From Corynebacterium variabile (GTDB taxonomy: Bacteria; Actinomycetota; Actinomycetes; Mycobacteriales; Mycobacteriaceae), in assembly GCF_006539825.1 (NCBI RefSeq), contig NZ_BJNT01000005.1, positions 62,001-126,000 on the forward strand: a DNA stretch of 64,000 nucleotides. The letters run 5' to 3'. Shown piece by piece: positions 50,423-58,673 of the stretch. Below the pieces are notes generated by a model. That model had not been told where the DNA came from and ran no database searches. It was given only the letters and a program-made list of their open reading frames with translations. Position 1 is the stretch's first letter; the number at the start of each line of letters is the position of its first letter. Position numbers and translations under genes: made by a program.

Positions 50423-50913
50423 CCTTCGGGACACCCTGCCGATATACTCGCATAACTTTACCTACCCTGACCCGTTTCCACCCCCGTGTAGCGGATTGTC
50501 AAATCCCTGCATCGTTACCGGGTCGTGATTATCAATACCCCTTCACCTGCATCTCCCTGGCAGAAGTAACCACCCGGTTACCCCAGGGGGTACCCGGGTG
50601 GTACCCCCCATTGACCAACTGGTCCGATTGCCATACCCCACCTGACCTGCATATTCTCTCTGCACACCCCGAGGAGAACGGGCCCCTCCAGCCCAATCCC
50701 CCACTCCCCGGAGGTCTTCTCCACAGGCACCACCCGGACCGCTGCCGGATACACCCCTCAGACGACCGTTCCTCTCCTATGACGGTCACCCCCTCTCCCG
50801 CAGCGACTGTCGGCACCGGAAACTCCTCACTCCGGCGTCCGATGCCGGTGGTGCCTGAACTCATCTCCCCCGCACACTCCCCCACACCCCTGTGGTCAGG
50901 CCAATACTCCGTT
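50423..50913. other. long intergenic region before lutABC
   Basis: No convincing gene. A near-perfect 34-bp palindrome, ACCACCCGGTTACCCC (50569-50584) and GGGGTACCCGGGTGGT (50587-50602), lies near its start. A GATATACT -10-like box is at about 50440. The rest is C-rich without clear structure. Confidence 0.5.
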
Positions 50914-50928
50914 CCAGGTATACCCTGG
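50914..50928. promoter_or_regulatory. operator/promoter candidate of lutABC
   Basis: CCAGGTATACCCTGG: inverted CCAGG/CCTGG arms around a TATAC that can serve as -10. It lies 43 bp before lutA. AAGGGG (a distant ribosome binding site) can pair with CCCC just before the ATG, which may mask initiation. Confidence 0.45.
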
Positions 50929-50970
50929 TGCGTGACTGACTGTCCCACAACTTTAAGGGGTGACTCCCCC

Positions 50971-51795
50971 ATGAGAATCGCACTATTCGCCACATGCATC
51001 GTCGACGCGATGTATCCGGAGGTCGCGCAGGCCACGGTAAACGTCCTGGAAAGACTCGGCCACACGGTCACTTTCCCGGAACGCCAGGCCTGCTGCGGCC
51101 AGATGCACATCAACTCCGGCAAATTCAAGGACGCCTACCCGGTCGTCCGCAACCATGTCCGCGCCTTCGAAGACGAGAGCTGGGACTACGCTGTCGCGCC
51201 GTCCGGCTCCTGCGTCGCCTCCCTCGGCCACCAGCACCCGATGATCGCCGAATACAACGGCGACCCGGACCTCGGTGCCCGGGCCACCCAGATCGCGGAC
51301 CGTACCTACGAGCTCTGCCAGTTCCTCACCGACGTCTGCGGTGTCACCGACGCCGCCGCGGAACTCGGGTCGTACTTCCCGCACTCCGTCGCCTACCACC
51401 CGTCCTGCCACGGCATGCGGCTGTTGCGCCTCGGCGACCGGCAGCGTGACCTGCTGGCGTCCGTCGAAGGCCTGGACCTGCGCACCATCGGCAACGAGGA
51501 CTCGTGCTGCGGGTTCGGCGGCACCTTCTCCGTGAAGAACCCGCAGGTCTCCGGGGCCATGCTCGGTGACAAGGTCGAGGCGATCATCTCCACCGGTGCC
51601 TCCGCCTGCACTGGCGGGGACGCGTCCTGCCTCATGCACATCGGTGGCGGCCTCTCCCGCACCGGACGCCTGGTGCCCGGCGAGGGCCACATTCCCGCCG
51701 CCGTGCACCTGGCACGCATCCTGGCGTCCACGAAGGAGAATCCGTTGCTGCTGCCCGAGGACGGCGCCACGGTGACGGGAGGTGCGCTGCGATGA
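50971..51795 (+). CDS. lutA: L-lactate oxidation subunit LutA
   Basis: 274 residues with two Cys-rich CCG motifs: RQACCGQMHINSGKFKDAYP with PSGSC, and YHPSCHGMRLL with EDSCCGFGGTFSVKNP. These bind Fe-S clusters in the LutABC (YkgEFG) complex that oxidises L-lactate to pyruvate. ATGA overlap with lutB. Confidence 0.93.
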   Translation: MRIALFATCIVDAMYPEVAQATVNVLERLGHTVTFPERQACCGQMHINSGKFKDAYPVVRNHVRAFEDESWDYAVAPSGSCVASLGHQHPMIAEYNGDPDLGARATQIADRTYELCQFLTDVCGVTDAAAELGSYFPHSVAYHPSCHGMRLLRLGDRQRDLLASVEGLDLRTIGNEDSCCGFGGTFSVKNPQVSGAMLGDKVEAIISTGASACTGGDASCLMHIGGGLSRTGRLVPGEGHIPAAVHLARILASTKENPLLLPEDGATVTGGALR

Positions 51796-53318
51796 ACACC
51801 CCGACCCGCAACACCACCGTCCTCGGCATGCCGACCGTCCCCGGCCGTGGAAACCTCAACGAACTCCACCCCTTCCCCGAGGTCGCCGAACACGAGCTCG
51901 GCAACGTCCAGATGCGCACCAACCTGCGCAAGGCCACCGGCACCATCCGCGGCAAGCGTCTGCAGCGCGTCGCCGAGATGCCGGACTGGGAAGACCTTCG
52001 CGACACCGCCGAGGCGACGAAGAACGACGTCATCGACCGGCTGCCCGAACTCCTCCTCCAGTTCGAGGAGGCCTTCACCGCAGCCGGCGGCCACGTCCAC
52101 TGGGCCCGCGACGCCGACGAAGCCAACGCCATCGTCACCGGACTCATCGAGGAGAACGCCCCGGTCAATGAGCGGGGACGCCGTGACGTCATCAAGGTGA
52201 AGTCCATGGCCACCCAGGAGATCGGCCTCAACGAGGCCCTCGAGCCCGCCGGCATCGACGCCTACGAGACCGACCTCGCCGAACTCATCGTCCAGCTCGG
52301 CGGCGACAAGCCCAGCCACATCCTCGTCCCCGCCATCCACCGCAACCGCGAGGAGATCCGGCAGATCTTCCTCAACGGCATGGACGACGTCGACCCCGAC
52401 CTCGACTCCGAACCCGAGCACCTCGCCGAGGCGTCCCGCCGGCATCTGCGCCGCAAATTCCTCGAGACGAAGGTCGCCGTCTCCGGCGCGAACTTCGGCA
52501 TCGCCGAGACCGGTGCGCTGTCCGTCGTCGAGTCCGAGGGCAACGGCCGCATGTGCGTCACCCTGCCCGAGACCCTCATCACCGTCATGGGCATCGAGAA
52601 GCTGCTCCCGACCTTCCAGGACCTGGAGGTGTTCATGGAACTGCTCCCCCGGTCCTCCACCGGCGAGCGGATGAACCCGTACACCTCCTTCTGGACCGGC
52701 GTGACCCCCGGCGACGGCCCGCAGAATGTCCACGTCGTCCTGCTCGACAACGGCCGCACCCGGGCCCTGGCCGACCAGCACGGCCGCGACGCCCTGCGCT
52801 GCATCCGCTGCTCCGCCTGCATGAACGTCTGCCCCGTCTACGAACGCGCCGGCGGCCACGCCTACGGCTCGGTCTACCCCGGCCCCATCGGTGCGATCCT
52901 CACCCCGCTGCTCACCGGCGTGGACGAGTCCGCCAACGGTTCGCTGCCCTACGCGTCCTCCCTCTGCGGAGCCTGCTTCGACGCCTGCCCGGTGAAGATC
53001 AACATCCCCGAGATGCTCACCCGGCTGCGCAACGAGGACCAGGAGGTCAACCACAACACCCGGCTGCCGCACACCCAGCTGGACGCCGCACTCGACGGCG
53101 CGAAGTGGATGATGAGCGACGGCCGGCGCATGGGCCTGGTCGAGAAGGGCCTTCCGATCGCCAACCGGCTGTCCCCGAAGGCCGGCCTGTGGGGACTGCC
53201 CGGCGTCGCCGGGAAATGGACCTCCTCACGCGATGTCCCGCAGCCGCCGAAGCAGTCCTTCCGCAGCTGGTTCAAGGACCGTGAGAAGAACGGCGAGAAG
53301 GGAAAGAACAATGACTGA
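51792..53318 (+). CDS. lutB: L-lactate oxidation Fe-S subunit LutB
   Basis: 508 residues. The N-terminal LUD domain has SGANFGIAETGALSVVESEG. Two 4Fe-4S motifs follow: CIRCSACMNVCPVYERAGG and SLCGACFDACPVKINIPEM. It is the electron-transfer core of the complex. Overlaps lutC by 8 bp. Confidence 0.95.
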   Translation: MNTPTRNTTVLGMPTVPGRGNLNELHPFPEVAEHELGNVQMRTNLRKATGTIRGKRLQRVAEMPDWEDLRDTAEATKNDVIDRLPELLLQFEEAFTAAGGHVHWARDADEANAIVTGLIEENAPVNERGRRDVIKVKSMATQEIGLNEALEPAGIDAYETDLAELIVQLGGDKPSHILVPAIHRNREEIRQIFLNGMDDVDPDLDSEPEHLAEASRRHLRRKFLETKVAVSGANFGIAETGALSVVESEGNGRMCVTLPETLITVMGIEKLLPTFQDLEVFMELLPRSSTGERMNPYTSFWTGVTPGDGPQNVHVVLLDNGRTRALADQHGRDALRCIRCSACMNVCPVYERAGGHAYGSVYPGPIGAILTPLLTGVDESANGSLPYASSLCGACFDACPVKINIPEMLTRLRNEDQEVNHNTRLPHTQLDAALDGAKWMMSDGRRMGLVEKGLPIANRLSPKAGLWGLPGVAGKWTSSRDVPQPPKQSFRSWFKDREKNGEKGKNND

Positions 53319-54018
53319 CACCTCTGACGCGCGCACCGAGGTCCTCGCCAGGATCCGGTCGTCCCTGGGGATGCGTGACGGGGAGAACAGCACCCTGCCC
53401 GCCGGGGAGACCACCGACATCCCCCGGAACTACCGCCGCAGCGGTGACCTCGCCTCCGGCTCCCCCGAACTCGTCGACCTCCTCGTCGACCGTCTCGAGG
53501 ACTACGACGCCACCGTGCGACGCGTCGCGGACACCGATGACGCCATCACGGACGCCGTGGCGTCCTACCTGGCCGAGCGCGGCCACGGCGGGGACGGGAA
53601 CACCGTGGTCGCCCCCGTCGACGTCGACGCCCGATGGCTCGGTTCCTTCGAGGACGCCGGCGGCGAGGTCCTGCAGGACTCCGCCTCCGCCCCCTTCTCC
53701 GTGGCCGACCTCGACCGGGTGGACGCCGTGGTCACCGCGTCCTTCTGCTCGGTGGCGGAATCGGGGACCATCCTGCTCGCCGGCCCGGACTCCGGACGCC
53801 GCGCCACGACCCTGGTCCCCGACCACCACGTCGTCGTGGTGAAGGTCGCCGACATCGTCGAACTGCTGCCCGAGGCCGTCACCCGGCTCACCGACGCCGG
53901 TCTGCACACCTCCCCGGTGACGATGGTCGCCGGGCCGAGTGCCTCGGTCGACATCGAGCTGGTGCGTGTCCAGGGCGTCCACGGGCCGCGGACCCTGGAC
54001 GTGGTGCTCGCGGGGTAG
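53311..54018 (+). CDS. lutC: L-lactate oxidation subunit LutC
   Basis: 235 residues, LUD domain: VDAVVTASFCSVAESGTILL and TLVPDHHVVVVKVADIVELL, and the C-terminal MVAGPSASVDIELVRVQGVHGP with the conserved G-P-S-x-T/S-x-D-I-E motif. ATG start (MTDTSDAR) inside the lutB end. Confidence 0.93.
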   Translation: MTDTSDARTEVLARIRSSLGMRDGENSTLPAGETTDIPRNYRRSGDLASGSPELVDLLVDRLEDYDATVRRVADTDDAITDAVASYLAERGHGGDGNTVVAPVDVDARWLGSFEDAGGEVLQDSASAPFSVADLDRVDAVVTASFCSVAESGTILLAGPDSGRRATTLVPDHHVVVVKVADIVELLPEAVTRLTDAGLHTSPVTMVAGPSASVDIELVRVQGVHGPRTLDVVLAG

Positions 54019-55629
54019 TCACTCCCCGGCGGGGAGGTTGCGCTCCGCCGGCTTCCGGATGAAGACGACGGAGGCCAGCGCACCCACCAGGGCCAGCACG
54101 GCGGCGATGATGAAGATGCCGTGCAGGCCGTCAAGGAAGAACTGCAGGGACTGCTGCGCCAACGGCGCCGACTGCTCCGCGATCGCCCGGAACTGCCCCG
54201 CCTCGGCGGCCTCCTGGGCGACATCCCGGAACTGGTCGGGGATCGGCAGACCGTCCAGTCCAGACCCGACCTTGTTCGCCAGGTACGCGCCGTAGACCGC
54301 CACACCGAAGGCCGTGCCGAGCGGCAGCGCCGTATTCGCCAGACCACTGGCCATCCCCGTACGGGACGCCGGCACGACCTCCACCGCCAGACTCATCACG
54401 TGCGGCAGCATGAGGCCGGTTCCCGCACCCATCACCACGAGCATCGGCAGCAGTGTCTGCCAGCCCGAGGAGGCGTCCAGCCGCAGCCCCAGCATCAGTC
54501 CGGCAGCGACGACGACCATGCCGACGGCCTGCACCCACCCCACCGGGATCCACGTCACCGCCCGGATACCGACCGCCGAGAAGATGATCATCGGCACCGC
54601 CAGACCACTGGCCACGTAGCCGATCTCCAGGGCGGACAGCCCCAGCTGACCCGACATCCACAGCACCAGGAACGGCAGCATGCCGAAGCTGAACATGCGG
54701 GACGCGAAGGCGTTGAAGGTCACCGTGGCGAAGGAGGGGATACGGAACAGGCGGAAGTCCACCATCGCGGCGTCCTTCTTGTTGATCTCCCAGAGGATGA
54801 GCGCGGCGAAGAGGAGCACACCGGCGATGAGTGCGGCGAGGATCGCGTGGTCCGTCCAGCCGCGGTTCTCGCCGTCGATGATGCCGTAGTTCACCAGCAC
54901 CAGGGCACCCACCGTCAGCACCATGGCGAACGGGGCGACACGCGGCACCTTCTGCTGCGACGGGTCGCCCCGACGGTGCAGGTCAGGAACACAGAACAGG
55001 GTGGCGAGGATGACGAGGACGCCGATCGGGATGTTGATCGCGAAGATCCACTTCCACTGCCCCGTCTCGACCAGCGCACCACCGATGAGCGGGCCGAAGG
55101 CACTGGCCGCGCCACCGATGCCCATCATCGCGGCGACCGCCTTCGTGCGCTTGGCGGAGTCGTCCGGGGAGAAGGCGTCCGACAGCAGCGGCGTGGCTGT
55201 CCCGAAGACCAACGCACCACCGGCGCCCTGGAGGGCACGGAAGGCGATGAGGCCGGCCTCCGAGCCGGTGACGATACAGCCGATGGACGCCGCGAGGAAG
55301 ACCACGTGCCCGATGAGGAAGATCGTGCGGCGTCCGATGATGTCCGAGAGGCTCGCCGCAGCGAGCATGAGGGACGCGAAGGTCAGCGAGTAGGCGTTGA
55401 TGACCCACTGGGAGCCGGACAGGGTCAGCCCGAGATCCTCGCGGATGGCGGGGAGGGCGACGAGGACGATCGTGATGTCCAGCGTCATCATGATGGTGGA
55501 GACCGCGGAGACCCCGAGACTCCAGCCGACGATGCCCCGGGACGACCGGTCGGGGTCGGCATTGGCCCTGACCTTCCGGTGCCTTCCCGGGCTTCCTCGG
55601 CCGGTCCGTGCGCTGGGTGCGGTAGTCAT
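54019..55629 (-). CDS. MFS transporter, DHA2 (14-helix) drug-efflux type
   Basis: 536 residues with 14 predicted helices. MMTLDITIVLVALPAIREDL is the DHA2 signature, with SDIIGRRTIFLIGHVVFLAA (motif A) following. A GTG three codons upstream (55638) is an alternative start. It is downstream of, and on the same strand as, a 22-residue peptide gene, from which it is separated by a strong hairpin. It probably exports a drug, metabolite or peptide. Confidence 0.85.
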   Translation of the reverse strand: MTTAPSARTGRGSPGRHRKVRANADPDRSSRGIVGWSLGVSAVSTIMMTLDITIVLVALPAIREDLGLTLSGSQWVINAYSLTFASLMLAAASLSDIIGRRTIFLIGHVVFLAASIGCIVTGSEAGLIAFRALQGAGGALVFGTATPLLSDAFSPDDSAKRTKAVAAMMGIGGAASAFGPLIGGALVETGQWKWIFAINIPIGVLVILATLFCVPDLHRRGDPSQQKVPRVAPFAMVLTVGALVLVNYGIIDGENRGWTDHAILAALIAGVLLFAALILWEINKKDAAMVDFRLFRIPSFATVTFNAFASRMFSFGMLPFLVLWMSGQLGLSALEIGYVASGLAVPMIIFSAVGIRAVTWIPVGWVQAVGMVVVAAGLMLGLRLDASSGWQTLLPMLVVMGAGTGLMLPHVMSLAVEVVPASRTGMASGLANTALPLGTAFGVAVYGAYLANKVGSGLDGLPIPDQFRDVAQEAAEAGQFRAIAEQSAPLAQQSLQFFLDGLHGIFIIAAVLALVGALASVVFIRKPAERNLPAGE

Positions 55630-55729
55630 TCCAGTCACTGTATCGGAGGGGAACGCGGTTGTGGTGGAACAGTGGCCACAGAAGTTTCATTCAGCGCCAG
55701 GCAGCGCCAGGCAGCCCCAGGCACGACGG

Positions 55730-55771
55730 AACCCCCGCGTCCGTCCGGGATGGACAGGCGCGGGGGTTCCG
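55730..55771. terminator. strong GC hairpin between peptide gene and MFS gene
   Basis: GGAACCCCCGCG pairs with CGCGGGGGTTCC; the inner CCGTCC/GGAC extends the stem. There is no T-run in either direction, so it may be an RNA-stabilising or attenuator structure rather than a plain terminator. Confidence 0.65.
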
Positions 55772-55796
55772 GGACCCTTTGACGGGACGCTGTGGC

Positions 55797-55865
55797 TCAG
55801 AGACCGCCGAGCAGCAGATGGAGCAGATCGCCGACAATTCCAACGAGACCAGAAACGAGACCCAT
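55797..55865 (-). CDS. 22-residue hydrophobic peptide
   Basis: ATG at 55865 with a perfect AGGAGGAG seven bases upstream. The peptide opens MGLVSGLVGIVGDLL and ends HLLLGGL: amphipathic, Leu/Gly/Val-rich, with one Asp and one His, and no signal peptide. A strong hairpin follows within 30 bp. It may be a secreted leaderless peptide (porin-, modulin- or bacteriocin-like) or a Leu-rich leader peptide that controls the MFS gene downstream. It is too short for usual gene finders. Confidence 0.6.
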   Translation of the reverse strand: MGLVSGLVGIVGDLLHLLLGGL

Positions 55866-55947
55866 GTGGTTCTCCTCCTGAGGAAAATAGGTTGAGGTGA
55901 GGGTAGATGTTCTGGCTGTCCGGGTGTCCGGATCAGCGCTTCGAACA

Positions 55948-55963
55948 CCCATGAATGTATGGG
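55948..55963. promoter_or_regulatory. inverted repeat between peptide gene and flavin oxidoreductase gene
   Basis: CCCAT-GAATGT-ATGGG in the divergent intergenic region, near possible -35/-10 elements of the minus-strand peptide gene (TTGATA further upstream). Candidate operator. Confidence 0.4.
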
Positions 55964-56088
55964 GGTAGCACTATCAACTGATTGCCCGGCCATTACAGGT
56001 CAGTAACAACACCTGTTTCCGCCGTGCTACACCAGGGTTTTCCTCTACTCCCTCCCGTTGCCGACCCGGCATGCGTAAGGTGGCCCGC

Positions 56089-57192
56089 ATGAATGAATCT
56101 CCTTTCAGTACCACGCTGACCGTCGGCCGGCTCGAGCTGCCGAACCGCATCGTCCAGGCCCCCATGGGCCGCCTCCGCGCCGACCTGGAGGGACGCCCCG
56201 GCGATCTCATGGTCGAGTACTTCCGGCAGCGCGCCGGTATGGGCCTCATCGTCACCGACGGCACCTCCCCGTCCCTCGACGGCCGCGTAATGTACACACA
56301 GCCCGGCCTGTACTCCGATGACCAGGTCCCCGGCTGGACCGCCGTCGCCGATGCCGTCCACGCCGAGGGAGGACGCATCGTCGCCCAGCTCATGCACGCC
56401 GGCTGGAACACCCACGAGAAGGTCACCGGCCTGCCGGTCGTCTCCGCGAGCGCCGTGGATCACCGTGGCTGGGCGCACGACGCCGAAGGTAACCGTCTCC
56501 CCTACGAGACCCCTGTCCCCCTCGATGCCGAGGGCATCGCCCGGATCCGTGCCGACTTCGCCGCCGCCGCCCGCCGTGCCGTCGACGCCGGGCTCGACGG
56601 TGTGGAGCTCCACTCCGCCAACGGCTACCTGCTGCACTCCTTCCTCGCCCCGAACTCCAATATCCGTGACGACGAGTACGGCGGATCCCCGGAGAACCGG
56701 GCACGCTTCGTCATCGAGGTCGCTGCCGCGGTCGCCGAGGAGATCGGCGCCGACCGCCTCGGCATCCGCATCAGCCCCGGCATGACGATCCAGGGTGCCG
56801 TGGAGGACGACGACGCCGTCGCCGCCGAGACCTACCGGCACCTCATCGACGGGCTCAACGCCCTGGGTGACGGCTCCGGCATCGCCTACCTCAACCTGGC
56901 CCAGCCCGCCCTCGACGGCGAGCTGGCGACCGGCATCCGCGAGCAGTTCAACGGCCCCATCTTCGCCAACCGGACCACCGGAACCAAGCAGGTCAGTACC
57001 CGGCAGGACGCGCTGGACATCCTCTCGCTCGGCTACGACGCCGCCACTGTCGCCCGCCCTGCCCTGGCCAATCCCGACCTCGTCGTCCGGTGGACCGCCC
57101 CGGATTACACGGAGGAGTCGCTCAACGCCCCGGACCCGAAGACCTTCTACTTCGGCGGCGAGAAGGGCTACACCGACTACCCGACGCTCTGA
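56089..57192 (+). CDS. NADH:flavin oxidoreductase (old yellow enzyme family)
   Basis: 367 residues, FMN-binding TIM barrel. Motifs: LPNRIVQAPMGRLRADLEGR, VAQLMHAGWNTHEKV, GVELHSANGYLLHSFLAPNS with the substrate-binding His-Asn pair, and DEYGGSPENRARFVIEV. ATG at 56089 placed after TAAGGT, so leaderless. It reduces activated C=C bonds, commonly under oxidative or electrophile stress. Confidence 0.93.
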   Translation: MNESPFSTTLTVGRLELPNRIVQAPMGRLRADLEGRPGDLMVEYFRQRAGMGLIVTDGTSPSLDGRVMYTQPGLYSDDQVPGWTAVADAVHAEGGRIVAQLMHAGWNTHEKVTGLPVVSASAVDHRGWAHDAEGNRLPYETPVPLDAEGIARIRADFAAAARRAVDAGLDGVELHSANGYLLHSFLAPNSNIRDDEYGGSPENRARFVIEVAAAVAEEIGADRLGIRISPGMTIQGAVEDDDAVAAETYRHLIDGLNALGDGSGIAYLNLAQPALDGELATGIREQFNGPIFANRTTGTKQVSTRQDALDILSLGYDAATVARPALANPDLVVRWTAPDYTEESLNAPDPKTFYFGGEKGYTDYPTL

Positions 57193-57226
57193 CGGGTACC
57201 TGTCTTCCCCCGCGTCCTCCCGCTGC

Positions 57227-57264
57227 GCGCCCTCTCCGCGCCCTCTCCGCGCCCTCTCCGCGCC
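57227..57264 (+). repeat. 11-bp tandem repeat GCGCCCTCTCC, 3.4 copies
   Basis: Three perfect units in a row plus five bases, between the flavin oxidoreductase stop and the first palindrome. A short polymorphic-looking repeat. Confidence 0.8.
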
Positions 57265-57267
57265 TTA

Positions 57268-57336
57268 TGTCGAGTTAGCACCCTCACCGGCAGGATTGGG
57301 GCGGACTTTTCTGCCTGTGAGGGTGCAAACTCGACA
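57268..57336. repeat. 69-bp palindromic repeat, copy 1
   Basis: Starts TGTCGAGTT and ends AACTCGACA; arms contain GCACCCTCACCGGCAGG and its near-complement, with about 12 bases in the loop. It is closely related in sequence, length and orientation to 58522-58590. It ends 6 bp before the stop of the DUF559-type gene. Confidence 0.85.
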
Positions 57337-57342
57337 CGGGGA

Positions 57343-58512
57343 TCAGGATGGCGGCGCTGCCAGTGCTTCAGCAGCAGCCACCGCCCTCGCAATCGCAGCA
57401 TCCACCTGCTTCATCAGCTCCTCCAGATCCGACAGCAGATCGCGGTTCACCCGCACCACCTCCCACCCGAGGTCCTTGAGCTGTTGGAACAGTCGGAAAT
57501 CAGTGTCGTTCTGGTCGTCCTCGTCATGATGCCGCCCGTCGTAGTACAACGCGACTTTCAGTTCCACGCACGCCAGGTCAGGTGTCGTGCGCTTCCGGTA
57601 CCCGGTCCCGAGAGCCACCGTGACCTGGGACGACCAGACGTGGTCGCCCGCGACATCCGCAAGCGCGTCCCGCACCAGCAACCGGAGCACGGTCTCCATC
57701 GGTGACTGGGCACCCTGGTCGCACAACGCCAGCACCCGCTTCAGCACCCGACGGCTCACCGTCCCCCGCGCCGCCACGAGAATCTGCCGTGCCGTGACAT
57801 GGGTGCACTGGTAGAAAGCATCGATCAACTGGACCGCCCGCACCTCCCGGTCCCCCATCCCGGGAACTGACGGTATTCACCAGGTCTTCTTGCCGCGCAT
57901 AACGCTGGACAGGCACTGGACGGCGGCGGTCGCGGCGTCCACCGAACGCAGCTCGGGGAACAGGGGGTCAGGACGCACCGTCACCAGGTCAGCGGGCGGC
58001 GTCCGGAACTTCGCGCCGAAACGACTGCGGGCGCTGCGGCGGGTGTGGGTCGAGAAAAAGACGACAGGTTCACTGTCCGCCCAGTGCGGCAGACCGTGCA
58101 TCGCCGCCGCGAGCCAGCCGGTAGCGACAGCATCGCGGGCGAGTAACCAGTGTGCCCTGCCGCGGGTGACGATGTCCCACTGGAACTCCCCTGGATCCTC
58201 GCTGGACCAGCCGCAAGGTCCCAGTCGTTCCGGGAACGGCCCTCCCTCTTCCGGCGGGATCAGAACACCACGGGTAGGACGGTCCGACCGGTCCACTGCA
58301 CTGCGTGGTATGCCCTGGTCAAGGGCATCTTTCCGCAACAGCGGAGCCAGGTCCGGCAGCACCCTTTTCGTGAAGTTCGGTCCCCGGCCAGGCTTTATCC
58401 GGCCGTCTCGTTCTGCGGCATCCCAGAGTTCTCCCCCGTATTTCCCCATGGCACCAGTCAACACGACGGGGACAAGCTGACGGGGCGTTTTCCCCGACTC
58501 CCTCCGGTCCAT
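57343..58512 (-). pseudogene. DUF559-type protein gene with in-frame TGA
   Basis: From the ATG at 58512 (MDRRESGKTPRQL) the frame runs 211 codons to a TGA at 57877-57879 (reading GKKTW-stop). It then continues in the same frame through IPSVPGMGDREVRAVQLIDA to 57343. The second part holds a DUF559/VSR-like nuclease fold: SPMETVLRLLVRDALAD, ACVELKVALYYDGRHHDE and LGWEVVRVNRDLL. Together they make a normal ~390-residue AbiEi/DUF559-like protein, so the stop is probably a nonsense mutation. The second part could restart at 57858. The gene is bracketed by two palindromic repeats. Confidence 0.7.
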
Positions 58513-58521
58513 CCCCGGAGA

Positions 58522-58590
58522 TGTCGAGTTCGCACCCTCACCGGCAAGATTGAGGCACATTTTCCTGCCGGTGAGGGTGCGAAATTGACA
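58522..58590. repeat. 69-bp palindromic repeat, copy 2
   Basis: Starts TGTCGAGTT, arms GCACCCTCACCGGCAAG and CTGCCGGTGAGGGTGC, ends AAATTGACA. It lies 10 bp upstream of the DUF559-type start. Same orientation and length as copy 1. Confidence 0.85.
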
Positions 58591-58673
58591 TCAGAGACAT
58601 CAGAACAGTGGGGCGGAGGATTGTGGGGCGGGAGTGGTGAGCGGGGACGCAGCGTACGCAGGGGGCGCGGCAG

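Noticed and set aside
50532..51128. 198-codon minus-strand frame upstream of and over lutA
   Set aside because: Antisense to the start of lutA; no conserved motif and no initiation signal.
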